Source: Porogramme epimiltina (taxonomy: Eukaryota > Basidiomycota > Agaricomycetes > Polyporales > Polyporaceae). Taken from it: 64,000 bases of DNA. The stretch is from positions 1 through 64,000 of the forward strand of contig FTLJ01000422.1 of NCBI GenBank assembly GCA_900155495.1. The letters run 5' to 3'. The notes below the pieces were generated by a model that was not told the DNA's origin, did no database searches, and saw nothing but the letters and a program-made list of their open reading frames with translations. Every line of letters starts with the position of its first letter. Positions within the stretch are counted from its first letter, which is position 1. A program made the position numbers and the translations under genes. This document shows positions 46,719-58,002 of the stretch, one piece after another.

Positions 46719-49700
46719 TCAAGAAATACCGTTCAGGTTAACGCCTAGCCTGTCCTCGACCATACTCCGCCACTCGGCCTCCGTAGCGGCACTCATCCTT
46801 GCAGCTGTGTACGCAGCCACCTTCTCTCCCTCCGCAAAGTCCTCAATGTTCAGCCTATTGGAGTCGTAGAACATCGCCTTCCCCAAAGCCAGCGTTCCTG
46901 AGGATATCCGCGTCCCGCCTTGGGATAGGCCTGGGCCACGCGCGCCGGAGGCGTGAGCGTCTGTGTGGACCGTCACGTCGAAGGAAGCACCAGGCTTGAA
47001 GATCGTAGCAGCGATAGCATCTGCGAACGGTTGCATAGCGGCCTCGGGGCGGTTCAGGTACACGATGACGCCGCTTGCCAGCTGGTCTGCCGTGAGTGCG
47101 GGAGTGCAGTCGAGTGTGACGAGGTCGGAGGTGATTTGGACGTTGGGGGCGCGGAGGAGCATGTGGTCGAGGTGCTGCTCTGCAGTCGTCCCATACAGGT
47201 AGAAGGGAGTGTGCGAGGCAGGGTAGGCCTGGTCGCGCCAGCGGGAGTTGAGGGGACGATTCTTTACGACGGTCGTGATCGTGATTTCGACGGATAGAAT
47301 ACTGACGGCACTGTAAGGTCCGCAATAGTGGTCAGATAAGCTCACAGTAAAAGATGTGTGGTGTTTCTCACTCTCCGGCAGTGATGTCACCAACAAACGT
47401 CCCCGTGCTGAGGATGTCCTCGATGGTCGTCTGGTAGTGCGTGCTCAGCTGAAACGGCACGGTGTAGTTCGCTAGTCGTGCAGCCTTGTACTGGGCGGCC
47501 TGAGTGGGGTCGGAGAATCGGACAGCGAGGATGAGCTGGTGACGGCCGTTGACATGGTAGAAGAGGGGTCGGTATGTTAGGTAGAGCGTATCCAGGCCCT
47601 GCATGATGAAGTCGTGGGTCTGCGGGGACACTGTATTGCGGGTTATCACATTCTGAGAGAGAGATTACGTTTAGTACCACGCAGAAGCAAGACATGATCG
47701 CTACCTACCTTCACCTCCGCCTCGAGAGTCCTCTGAAATTCATCCGCCAAAGTCTGTACGAATTCTCCGGTAACCGGGAAGGGGGAAGTGGTTACACTGC
47801 GCAACACGAACAGGTCCTGACGAGAGACAGTCTCTAGCCCAATCCGACTTTGTTGACGATACGTCGGAGTGTCAGACTCACGATCTATCGTCGTACAGTA
47901 AACCTCGCCACTCACGTTTGGAAGTTTCTAACGCATTCTCCATAATTTTCCTGCCTAAACACGGACGAGGTCAAGAATAATGGGACGGTGGAGATGTGAA
48001 CCTTTGGTCGTGTGATTGACAGGCGACTGTAAATCCGCTTGTTGAGGTAGTTCGCCTCCTCGACGTCGTCATTGACTTGGCCTTTGATTCGAAAGTTGCA
48101 CGCAAACACGTTGATGTTCAGGTCCGATCCAAGAGTGCACAGGACGTCGAATGCTTTCCGGTCGTTGACGATATCCTCGTTTGATCTCCCTAAAATGCGC
48201 CGACGGATGATTTCTTTGTCCGATTCTTCCTGCACAGGGTCAAAGGGGATCACTATGAAGTCTGTCGCGTCGTCTGACATCGCAGACCAGTGCGCGGCCA
48301 GCTGGTAATCATTGAGTAAAAGGTTGAAATGTATACGCAGGGTGTCTCACCCGACGAGAGGTGAACGAGGCCTCGCCGAGAATGGCTCCGTGTCCATCCT
48401 TGTGCAAGCCTAGGACCTTGTGATGCAGGTAGCACGCAACGGCGGACGCTCCGGGTTTACTAACGGTGTCGTGAGTTGAAGGTAGTTTAAGGCAGCGGAG
48501 AGAGACTCACCTGCCCTCGATGCCGTAGATGCTAACGCCCCCTTCCGCCTTATTGCATGAGATATATGGAGCGGCCCACGTCAGCAGAGACCGCATCCGC
48601 CTGTCGCGATAACACAACCCTCCAGCCGGGTAAGAGATGTATCCCGACTTATGAGGGTCGATAGTGATCGAGTCGGCATGAGCGAGCGCTTCGAGCTGTC
48701 TCTTGGTGTTACAGCGCAATGAGATTCTTGGGGAAAGGAGGTGGCCGGAAGAAGCTTGTCCCGGAGGGGGGTCGCGGATCATGCTAGCAAAGTACCCGCC
48801 CCATGCAGCATCGACATGTACGACGAAGGAGAGGCCCTGGGAGAAGAAATGCGACCTCAGGGCCAGCATCTGGTCTAGCGGGTCAACCGCGCCCTGCTCA
48901 GTGGAACCGAGGATGGCGACGACCGCGTACACTGCCCTTTTATTGTTAACGCAGTGTCGAAGAGCCGCACTGAGAGCGGTTATATCGAGGCGTGCACTCG
49001 TGTCGACTTTGACACTGATGCAGTTCTCGGAGCCGATGCCGACCAACGCTGTGTGGCTACTATTAACGTCACTGCACGGAGAGTCGATCAAGTATTATCT
49101 GTATATTCACCTGCAGCCTTCGGCCAGGAGTAATGTCTGGTGTTCGAGATGAAGCACTGTGGCTCGTTTTCGATATTATACATTTGCATGAGCTTCTCCT
49201 TCCCTGAGGTCTGAACGAGGTACTGGGAGAGAGCGTTAGCGAGGAAGGTGGACGTGATTCCATATTGGGTGTTGAGTTGGTCCGGAATGCCCAGGACGAC
49301 GTCCGGAGTGAGGTTGAGAATTTGCCACGAGGTGAGCTGGTTCAAGAGCTGGGGGTTGGTGGGATCGTCACAAGTGGTGACCTTGAAGTCGTTGGCGATG
49401 AAAGCGAGGGGTTTGTCCCCTCGGGTCATTGCGGCGTGGACGGAAAGAGGATAGAATTTAAGATTTCGAGCTAATAACTTGAGTGAGCATCACATTTACG
49501 AAGCAGCATGTGCACCTTACCTGCCCTACAGAGTTCAAAACATCGTCAATATGGAGCAGTTGAGAAGCAGTCACGACAGTATCATGACTCATGAGATATG
49601 CGTACCACATAGACTCCATGTTGGCAATAGTACCATCGGCGGTGATGTGCCCCCAAGGCTTGGACTTCACAACGCCGTACGTAGCATCTTCCGGGCCAAT

Positions 49701-50328
49701 AACGGTGTAACCAAGCATTCTGCACAGTTGATCGCCCACGACGACTTCAATAGCACTCGTAATAGGACCTGTTTCATAGGCGACCTGCGATGATAGTGAT
49801 GAGTGAATACCCAATAACGCCGGGAGAAGACACCTTTACATTATTGGGATTCAACAGGATAGCGGACAGCCATCCTATGACAGAAAACATCGACCTGTAC
49901 CCCTTCGATTAGAATAAGCGTGAGCAAAGCGCGATGGAATCTCACGTCTCTGGAATCATGTGGCCCATGTAGCGTCCGGAGAAAAACGGCATGGCATAGC
50001 TATTCAGCAGCTCGCACACTGTATCGAGCTCTTCTCTAAATGCTCTAGAGATGGTTTGGAATTGTCCAGATGCCTTGATGGCTGGGGTGATGGAGGTCTG
50101 CATTAGTTCATTTATTAGCGACGACTGAAGGGAATACAATACAAGGAAACTTACCCCGTCAGTTGGGTGATATGCCTTACGAGCAGAGAAATGACAATCA
50201 AGAGCGTACAGAAGATATTCCTTGAAAATGTGAGACTTCTCAGCATGAGGACCTAGAAAGCATGCTGAGACTGTTTCGTGTAGCTTGTTCTGTAAAGGCG
50301 GCGACTGAGCGTTTGAATCGTTGGGCAT
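46719..50328 (-). CDS. PLP-dependent group II decarboxylase, non-canonical aromatic amino acid type (DC2)
   Basis: Paralogue of DC1 and DC3 with the same exon plan, about 985 residues, beginning MPNDSNAQSPPLQNKLHE. Every exon was read through without a stop, and the 5-nt exon 5 (49521-49525, GGCAG on the minus strand) is needed for frame. Landmarks are YETGPITSAIEVVVGDQLCRMLGY, WGHITADGTIANMESMW, HVDAAWGGYFASM and ITIDPHKSGYISYPAGG with the PLP Lys. It differs from the other two around the catalytic domain: a nine-residue insertion after MLGY (GPEDATYGVVKSK region), and a shorter, rewritten segment between HVDAAWGG and the PLP Lys (RDPPPGQASSGHLLSPRISLRC). It is the most diverged paralogue and may have a different substrate. 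A TA-repeat TATA-like stretch lies near 50388-50398 upstream. Confidence 0.88.
49521..49525 (-). other. 5-nt microexon of DC2
   Basis: GGCAG on the minus strand sits between TGTAG and GTAAGG. It gives the same Met-Trp-Ala-Ala-Arg-Asn-Leu-Lys joint as in DC1 and DC3, with a synonymous Ala codon. Confidence 0.85.
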
Positions 50329-50902
50329 AATGAGCGCTGGGGGGGGGGGATTGATCGAGATGAACGACTCGCACATACAACTAATGGATATATATATTCC
50401 TGAAGGACCATTCAGCCCATCGCTAATTCGCAAGCAAAGTCCCTAGCCGTTGAATCCTCCGGGAATATCTCATGGCGCGGCTGGCTTTCTTCACACCCGG
50501 CATCGCTTTCGAAGGACCGACGAGGATTGTGGCGGCTTCAATGTCGAAGAAAGACTGAGGTTATCTGAGAAGAGAGGTAATTTGAAACCTGACGCCAGAG
50601 CTGCAAAAGGATAAGGTACACACATATTGAATGATGCCAACTATAAGCACTTACTCTATAACCCCGGTGACTGCTGCGTTGCTTGTCTTGTTGAAGTCCA
50701 TTCATCAGGCCCCCGAATAAGCAGCCTAAGCTGTGCTCGGGCGGACCTGTGTGAAAGCTCGGACCGCCGACTTGTCATCTCCCCGGGTTGTCGACCGCAA
50801 TAGATGCGCGTGCTCTCTCAAATAGAGCTCAATCTACCCTTGTATAAATACAGGCTCGCGACTAAGCACAACAGGACAATGCATCGAGGTATAGATCAGT
50901 CG
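50329..50902. other. Upstream region of DC2
   Basis: Contains a run of nine or more G at 50340-50349 next to the start region and a TA-rich TATA-like motif near 50390. No gene is seen. Confidence 0.5.
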
Positions 50903-51395
50903 GAGACCACGGAAGAGAGCCAAAAACATGACCGGGGACAGATAGGCATTCCCCCAAGCTGACAACAGGTGGGACTGTGCCGGACCTCCCATCTATATAC
51001 GCCCCGAAGTCCATCCCTTTGAGCACCAACTTCTGCGACCGGATGTTCTCCAGCTGCGTGTGTAGCACTGCGGCCTCCGCGAAGGTCTTCTTGTGGAGCG
51101 TACGCGGGGGGACGACCAGTTGGTCAACGCGCTCGGATGAGCTAGCCGTATGCGCGGCATCGCAGCTGAAGAGACAGAGGCGGGGGGGGGGGGGGGGGGG
51201 GGGGGGGGNNGGGGGGGGGGGCGGGGGGGGGGGGGGGGGGGTGCAGGAGGGACGCGGGACGGCCCCGCGTGAGCAGTACGAGAGGACTGGCGGCGGGGCG
51301 GTTTCACGTCGGGGGTGGGTGATGGGCGGCGCAATGGTCGGTACATGGGGATCTCGACGCACACTATGCTAACTTTTGACGAATTACGGAGGGGA
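50903..51395 (-). pseudogene. Duplicated 3' end of the 721-residue cysteine-cluster gene
   Basis: Matches 54945-55410 almost throughout. The minus strand reads VCVEIPMYRPLRRPSPTPDVKPPRRQSSR, then after the G-run ERVDQLVVP-RTLHKKTFAEAAVLHTQLENIRSQ-LVLKGMDFGAYIDGRSGTVPPVVSLGECLSVPGHV. Only the last ~150 codons of the parent are present, with no start. Upstream the sequence switches at about 51390-51400 into intron 3 of a CDF-gene copy. The parent's Ala/Pro/Arg repeat is replaced by a G homopolymer tract containing two undetermined bases. Confidence 0.85.
51182..51241. repeat. G-homopolymer tract with two undetermined bases
   Basis: About 57 G with one C (51222) and NN at 51209-51210. It lies where the parent gene at 55,200-55,270 encodes an Ala-Pro-Arg repeat. 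True length is uncertain; the NN signals an unresolved assembly or read problem. Confidence 0.9.
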
Positions 51396-52354
51396 GGGGT
51401 GTCTGGTGACGCACCTCCACACAGTGACCTGCGTCGGCAAGCAGCATAGCCGAGTTCATGTAGCATCTCGCTGCGCCCCTGGAAGCAGTGAGAACGACAT
51501 TGGAGGCGAGTTCGACGAGCGTGATTCTGCTCCCAGGGGAACCTGTACAGTAGCGTCAGCTCAATACACATGCTCCTGTCGGACCGAGATAAGTCTAGGG
51601 GATCCGCACTGGAGCAATCACTTCTGATCGCGGAGGTACATGCAAAAGGGCAGCCATCATTCAAACAACCAGAGCCAACCCCATCATGAGATATGAGGAG
51701 GTTGGCTGCACTGATTCTGCAATATTCCGCACGAAAAGTCTCGGAGGCACAGCTTCGGAACGCTCACGCCACGGCTAGAACTACGGGACTAGCTCCTCCG
51801 AGTCGTAGTAGTAAGGACTAGTAGACTCGTTGGAACCTTGATGGCTCTAGCAGCCAACCAGATCTCCGCCATTGCAAGAAGACACGTGGAAGGCATAACG
51901 AAGTGTGTTTGAGGGATGCTGGACGCAAGAGACTCACCGGCGCATCAGGTTGTACCATCGACCCTGCTTTTGCATTCTCCTCTCCATGACTGTGCCGGTG
52001 AACCAGTGACGACAAAAACCCTCCTTCATGTGAACGTGAATGCCAATGGGAATGGTTGGCTTCGTGGCAGACATGCGAGTGCAAGGTTAGAGTCTCCGTC
52101 CAGTGTCGGATCGACTCGTTCCCGTCCCTGCCCCTTCGCCTGGGTCGATTGCCTGCGCAATTAATGTCGCCATGGCCGGCTATCTTGAACAAGACTGGTA
52201 GGAGCGCAGGCGTAGAGAACGACGAGTAAAAGGGTATGGAAAAGGGAAGAGAGCGGAAGGAATCTGGGGAGGCCTGAGGGTCGGAAGGCTGCCTACAGCG
52301 GCATGAGAGGAGATGGGAGGATGTGATGACGTATACAGCCCGACCTCATGGCAG
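51396..52354 (-). pseudogene. Decayed partial copy of the CDF transporter gene
   Basis: Corresponds to about 45066-46424. Recognisable are the His-rich exon-2 segment (HEANHSHWHSRSHEGGFLSSLVHRHSHGEENAKAGSMVQ), the conserved long intron 2, and exon 3 (GSRITLVELASNVVLTASRGAARCYMNSAMLLADAGHC). Exon 1 and its ATG are lost by a deletion of about 135 bases (around 52320). The exon-2 reading frame from the internal ATG hits a TAA because of small indels. Nothing of exon 4, the transporter body, remains: the sequence breaks inside intron 3 and continues into the copied 3' end of another gene. It sits upstream of DC2 as the intact CDF gene sits upstream of DC1. Confidence 0.88.
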
Positions 52355-52734
52355 GCCCAGGACGGTTGTCGTATAAGCGCCCTATCCTCGAGCGTATCTA
52401 GAAGCCCAAAGCCTCTTCGACAACTTGTTGAAACTCTCATACGATACACATCCCTTCCTCTAGCTACAACCATCCTTCTGCAGAAGCGTGTGCTACCTCT
52501 CCAAAATCAACCCTAGTCATCAATGCTGTCACCTCTTCTAGGGAGTAATCACGTCCTGGCCCTCGACTCCTGGCCAATCTGAGACGATCGCGAGTTGGAT
52601 CTGAGGCCTTGGAGTTCTACAGGGGTGCTATCAACACCCTTATTTTAGGGCGTAGTCGCAGGGGAAATCCTGAGATGCAAATAATGAGATATAGTACATT
52701 AATGCCCACCGGGGAGACCGAGCAAAATAAACAC
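52355..52734. other. Intergenic, no gene seen
   Basis: Spacer between the CDF remnant and the 3' end of the membrane protein gene. Confidence 0.45.
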
Positions 52735-54216
52735 TCACGGCTTGCTCAGGTTAGTATAGTAGGCTGTAAACGCCTTGGTCGCTGCACTCACGTCCTGGGC
52801 TAAAAGATCCAAGATTTTCTGGTATTTCTCATCCATCCCCTGGAGCTCCGGAGGCTTAAAGCCTTTTTCGTCAAAGAGGTTCTGGAGCTGGCCGAAGAGA
52901 GCATCCTTCCAGCGGCGGAACACTTCCGTGTCATTTGGGAGCACCGTATCTACCACAACACGGAGTGCTTCAAGTTCCTCATCAGACAGGGCGACTTTTG
53001 TTCTAGCTGCGTCAAAACCACTGTTAGGATCGGACCCTTTGAGCAACTTGATAATGGACTCACTCGGAGCAGCGGACGGTGAAGCTTGGGGTGAGCATGG
53101 TGTCGAGGTGTCTGAAACAGCAAGGGCTAGGACAAGGAGCATGAAGACTACTGCCCCTGTCCTCGTCCCTAATGTGTACTTGTACATCTCGGGTTGAGCA
53201 AAGACCTTTGTTAGGAGGAAATCTCTCTGCGACTTCTCGCGATCAATAGACAAGAAGGAATTGTAAAGCCACGAGATCCCGAGTGAGGTGAGGAACATGA
53301 CTTGGCCGAAGTTGGTGCACTGTGGAATGACGAGCAACTGCACGAGAAACTGGCCTGTAAGCAGTATTGCACTAATGCCAAGCCGGTTGTGGGATGTGCT
53401 GCCTTTATAGTCAATATAAAAATGGCCACGTATCATTGGCCGGGAGACGTAGTTGGGGTCCTTCAGTACGACAATGTGGTTTGTGCCTTCAAGAATTCCG
53501 CATGCTTTTTGCCAATCATCGCCCTCAGTGGGAGAGGGGCCAGAGAACCTCAGCTGCCCGCTGCCAATGATCCAGCACGAGATCCCACTTGTTAACATCC
53601 CGACCACAATCATTGAGAAGCATTTCCAGTCTTGGTAACGGGCGCACATGACCGCAGTGACAGTTGATCCAAGGATGGGAATGAGGGCGTATAGGATAGG
53701 TAAGATGACTCTGGGGTCTTCCGTAAGCACCGGCTCGTCATCATTCATTGGACCATCATTGAGATGCGCAACAGTAACATTGACGGGAGCCGTCTTGCGT
53801 GCATCTAGCGGTGGGGTCCACTCCGATTGAACAAGGGCCTCGCATGCTTGGAAGAAGAGGTATGTCGCGTGGTTGGTTTTGGTGATTTTGGTTTTGGAGT
53901 GAATATCAAGATAGGATGGGCCCTCGCAGCCTTCAAGACCGAAGAGGACACTAGGGTCCAGGTTGGGGCCAGGGAAAAGGGCGTCCCATACGCGCGAGCG
54001 CGCAGCTTGACCGTACTGCCGTGCAATTTCGTAGCTCCCTGGAGTGTTGTACCAACCCAAATATCTACGGACTTTGGACATATTTATCGCAGTCGTTGCG
54101 GACAATGTGACGTCGCCACCAAAAAAACCTGCGACTCCGGAAATGTCGAGATTGAGGTTTGGGCGTGCGAGGGGGATGGAGCCAGAGAAGAATGACCGAC
54201 TGGACAGCGGCGGCAT
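52735..54216 (-). CDS. Multi-pass membrane protein of unknown function
   Basis: Single coding exon of 493 residues starting MPPLSSRSFFSGS. The frame is open a little further upstream but begins after a TTTTGCTGCAG acceptor. A GTAAGT donor lies ~65 bases before it, so a 5'-UTR intron is likely and 54216 is the first ATG. Residues ~1-165 are soluble. Hydrophobic helices follow: VILPILYALIPILGSTVTAVMC, FSMIVVGMLTSGISCWIIGSG, GISAILLTGQFLVQLLVIP, VMFLTSLGISWLYNSFLSI and GAVVFMLLVLALAVS. The C-terminal ~130 residues are soluble and Lys/Asp/Glu-rich. The segment GDDWQKACGILEGTNHIVVLKD lies between helices 2 and 3. I do not recognise the family, and no catalytic or transport motif is evident. It is not visibly part of the neighbouring duplications. 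Confidence 0.8.
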   Translation of the reverse strand: MPPLSSRSFFSGSIPLARPNLNLDISGVAGFFGGDVTLSATTAINMSKVRRYLGWYNTPGSYEIARQYGQAARSRVWDALFPGPNLDPSVLFGLEGCEGPSYLDIHSKTKITKTNHATYLFFQACEALVQSEWTPPLDARKTAPVNVTVAHLNDGPMNDDEPVLTEDPRVILPILYALIPILGSTVTAVMCARYQDWKCFSMIVVGMLTSGISCWIIGSGQLRFSGPSPTEGDDWQKACGILEGTNHIVVLKDPNYVSRPMIRGHFYIDYKGSTSHNRLGISAILLTGQFLVQLLVIPQCTNFGQVMFLTSLGISWLYNSFLSIDREKSQRDFLLTKVFAQPEMYKYTLGTRTGAVVFMLLVLALAVSDTSTPCSPQASPSAAPSESIIKLLKGSDPNSGFDAARTKVALSDEELEALRVVVDTVLPNDTEVFRRWKDALFGQLQNLFDEKGFKPPELQGMDEKYQKILDLLAQDVSAATKAFTAYYTNLSKP

Positions 54217-54944
54217 CGTCGAAGCACGCGGATAAGGCTGCAGCAAAAGTATAACAATATTAACTTGGTATGTTGAGAGAGGAATGGGGAAGGGGAATGT
54301 CGATACTTACCGTTTGGTGATAAGGCGTTGGGAGAGACGAGATGAGGTCCAGGTATACGTAGATGGAGCTTGAAGATATGAAATCCTCGCGCCTTAAGTA
54401 GAGGCGAACACGGGCACATTGCCACCGTGACCACACAGCTACAGCGTGGTGGTCCATTTATGTGTAGAAGTTCTTCAACGAGCTTAATTGACATACCTTG
54501 AGGCTTCGAAGCTTCACAATCGGATTGAACCGTATACACGGAGACTATTGAGCCCACGCCCCACGTCAAGGCTTAGCCGTAGCGGTGACTTATGGTTACA
54601 TCCTTGTTCTGCTACGAAGATGTCATATTAATTCGCCGACCCCTTAGCCTTGGACAAACCGATCCCACTCTTGACCTTGACGTGGTAACCTAAGGCCAGT
54701 CCTGATTCTCAAATACTGGCAAAAGGTTCACGGGCGATTTCAATTGGAAACTCCGGCGAGAAGAAAGAAGGCATACATGATTGATCTATCCACATCGGCC
54801 CCCCAAATGACGCTGATTACGGGAATTGCAGCCTCATTTCTTTCGATATGGGGTCTGATAGGGCCCGGTGAAACTTTGTATAGGTGAACCGGAGCGCTGA
54901 GGCCGAACGTGACAAAAATAGAGATTGCTAAGATTGGTGAAAGA
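54217..54944. other. Promoter/5'-UTR of the membrane protein gene and 3' flank of the next gene
   Basis: Holds the likely 5'-UTR intron of the membrane protein gene (about 54240-54310). No other coding region is seen. Confidence 0.5.
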
Positions 54945-57336
54945 TTACGCGGAAGGGCCAGAGACATGACCAGAGACCGAAAGATATTCCTCCAAGCTGA
55001 CCGCAGGCGGGACCGTGACGGAGCGCCCACCCATGTACACCCCGAAGTCCATCCCTGTGAGTGCCACCTCCTGGGACCGGATGCTCTCCAGCTGCGTGTT
55101 CAGCACTGCGATCTCCGCAACGGTCTTGTTGTACAATGCGCGTAGGGGGACGACCAGTTGATCAACGCGCTCGGATGGGCCGGCTGTCGCGCGCGACATC
55201 GGGGCTGAAGAGACGGAAGCGGGAGGGGAAGCGGCACGGGGAGCAGGAGCGGCGCGAGGAGTAGGAGCAGCGCGGGACGGCCCCGCGCGTGCAATACGAG
55301 CGGACTGGCGACGCGGCGGTTTCACGTCGGGGGTGGGCGACGGGCGGCGCAGCGGTCGCCGCACGGGGATTTCGACGCACACCATACGAGCTCTGACGAA
55401 TTTCGGAGGGGCTCCAGCGCTGGAGCGGGTGCGCCTGGTGGTGGGTCGCGGGGCAGCCGGCGTGGAAGCCGGTGGGGCGGACGCAGGGGCAGTGGGGGTT
55501 CGCTTCGGCTTCTGGATTTTGACCCGCTTGATGGAGGCGGTGCGCGACCGCAGAGGAGCGATGGCCATCGACGCCCTCATCTTCTCAGTAGGCTTGGACT
55601 GCCTTTTCCCGAGACGGGGCGTCAGGGCCGGTAAAGGTGCTGGAGGTAGGGGCGAGGGAGCAGACGTTGATGCCAATGCCTGTGCTACTGGAGGCGAGGA
55701 CGGAGCTGCTGTAGAGGACGCAGGGGCTGTAGGGGATGAAGGAATTGGACTCGGGATAACTTGGGTCGCTGTTGAAGCACTAGTTCCTGCAGCGGGAGGG
55801 AGGCCTGTAGGCTTCGGACGCGAATGTATGGGCCTTTTCAAAGCACTCGCATTGAGTACCTTGAATGGTCGCAATTTCGACTCGATCTCCTGAGCCCTGG
55901 CTTTGATCTTTTCAAGCTCTTTGTCGTTTAATGAAGGGGAGAAAACGAAACGAGACCCGTCGAACCGAGCGAGTATCCTCGCACCTTCTTTACGAAAAGT
56001 TGAACGCACTGGCGATAATCACTGAATGAAAAGAGCGTACCCTTGATTTCGCCATTAGCGGTTACACCATTGTATACACACGGCTTCTTCGAGGATCTGC
56101 AGCCATCGCACGCCTTCGTATCTTCTTCGGACATCTTGCACTCTCGTTCGGGTATGAGTTGAGCGCAGCGATCGCACTGGAGGGTGACTTTCAGCCCTGT
56201 TCTACAAAACTATGTTGCGAAGCCACGTACCGGTCCTTCCCACTCAATAAATGGCCCTAATAATCCCGCCTTTTTCGAGCGTTTGGCTGCCGACAATTCT
56301 CCACTACCAGCGTTGGAAACGGAGCCCTCCGGCGAAACCTTGCGCCTCTTGGAAGGAGGGGCCTCATTTGAGCGTGAGCGATCGTTGCGGTGGTGAGAGA
56401 ATTCATCTTGATTGTGTTGGACGTTTTGGATACTCGGGTTGCTTGGAGCGTTTTGGATGCCTTGGAACTGTTGGGAATGAGGGTACTCCTGGAAGCTGGG
56501 GACAATCTGAGATGGCCCAGGGGTGGGCTCCGGGGGATTAGGAGCGGCTGGTATGACGCCGTAGGTGACCTGGGTGGGATTCGTCTGGGTGAAGTTTGGC
56601 ATCGTCTGTGCAGGATATGGAGTTGTTTGCGTAGAGTACAGGACTGCTTGGGCGGAGTTTACAGCGTTCTGCATAGGAGCTGGTGCAGTGGGAGTGAGAT
56701 TAGGAGCGGGAGGCTCTTGAAGGAGAGTGTCGACTATTCGGCGCCACCATTGAGCATCTTGATCAACGCCCCGAGGGAATAAGACTCACGATTGATCTGC
56801 GCCGCACTCAGCCTCTCTATGATCCTGCTCCGCATTGCTAGTTGGCTGTCGATAAGCTGACCTAGGTTTGCTAGCTGACCGTCTGCTACACCATCCAATA
56901 GGCCTTGGGAGTCACGGAGAGCCTTTGTAGTGTTCACACCGTTCCGAAGGGTGTCTAGTCTCGCGTCAACGAAGCCAAGATCCCTTCTATATGCGTTGAT
57001 GGTCTGTTGAAGCGAGACTCGTGTGTATGCACAGATGAATCGGTCGACTAGCTGCGGGTGCGCGTACGTTTTGAACTCGGTGAGGAAAGCCTGGAATGGC
57101 GGATCCCACTCCCCGCTTGGTGCGACGTTTGGTCGGCCCTGGGCAGATTACTATCTTAATCTAAATAACAGCGCCGGAGTGAGAACGAGGTGGTAACCCA
57201 CGAGGATGTCCAACAACTTCTGGGCCTCGCCCTGGAGCTGGTCTTGAGACAATGATGTTCGGTCTTGAGCTTGGAATGCCTTGACCGCATCCAAAAAGGC
57301 AGTAAAAGCCGCTATGGAGGGGTCGAGGGAGGTCAT
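54945..57336 (-). CDS. Cysteine-cluster nuclear-type protein of unknown function, 721 residues
   Basis: Exons 57202-57336, 56790-57138, 56231-56733, 56041-56176 and 54945-55987 join in frame. All but the ~63-nt intron 1 are 54-56 nt. Residues 1-160 are helical (FVDARLDTLRNGVNTTKALRD). Residues 170-300 are Pro/Gln/Asn-rich and disordered, with a basic PPSKRRKVSPEG stretch like a nuclear localisation signal. Residues 330-362 hold six Cys (330, 333, 342, 352, 355, 362) in CDRC-x8-C and CDGC-x6-C, reminiscent of fungal Zn-binding clusters but not the classic Zn2Cys6 spacing. A Pro/Ala/Lys-rich low-complexity region follows. The C-terminal ~90 residues (ERVDQLVVPLRALYNKTVAEIAVLNTQLESIRSQ) look coiled-coil. 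A DNA-binding or chromatin role is inference. Its 3' end has been copied to 50903-51395. Confidence 0.78.
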
Positions 57337-58002
57337 GGAAGATGGAACGAGGACGATGTTCGAGAGACTGGATCAAGGTGACGGACTTGGAGCTCGCCCG
57401 ACGGGAGTCGCGGAGCCACGTGCCAGAGTTGTTGAGACCAGAGTGCGCGTGCATCATCTGCTGATATCCTTCCTACTCTGCACCGTCTCTAAATCTATCC
57501 TCAGATCGCCTCGCTCGTTTCGTAAAATTCCGAGCAACACTGAAGCCCTCGCCAGCTTGCACGACCGCTCTTCCAGCCCTCTCACAAACCCCACTACCAC
57601 CCCAAAATGACCATCCTTTTCAAAAGCGCTACGGAAAAGACCCCTTTGGAATTCGGGAAAGGTACTATATACTAAATCACACAGCTGAGTGCCGAGACGC
57701 AGGGCTTCACCGTCGCTCTCCTCCTCCAACTATTGCCCCGTCTCCAAACATACCCTACTCTATGTCGACTAGCTTAGAGATGACCCTTCCAACACGCCGG
57801 TACGTCGGACACTTCAAAGTTTGATGCACAATCGATTCAAAAGGCCAACGTTTCAGGAGAATTTGGTAGTTTCACGAGGAGAAACTGTAGCTTCTGAAGA
57901 CCCGGCACACACGTATGCGGAGCTACCATGGACTACGCGTACGTGCAGCGTGCACAGACAGACACGTGCGCTGCATGCGGTTGCTTCGCTACACGTCGGA
58001 AG
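57337..58002. other. Intergenic; right-arm duplication begins about 57830
   Basis: Immediately upstream of the 721-residue gene is a minus-strand open stretch (57729-57454) without an ATG; it is not called a gene. From about 57830 the sequence matches the far upstream region of DC1 in reverse orientation. Confidence 0.45.

Noticed and set aside
57454..57729. Possible extra 5' exon of the 721-residue gene (minus strand, starts at TTG)
   Set aside because: The protein-like wording is suggestive, but there is no ATG and no in-frame donor/acceptor pair linking it to the ATG at 57336.
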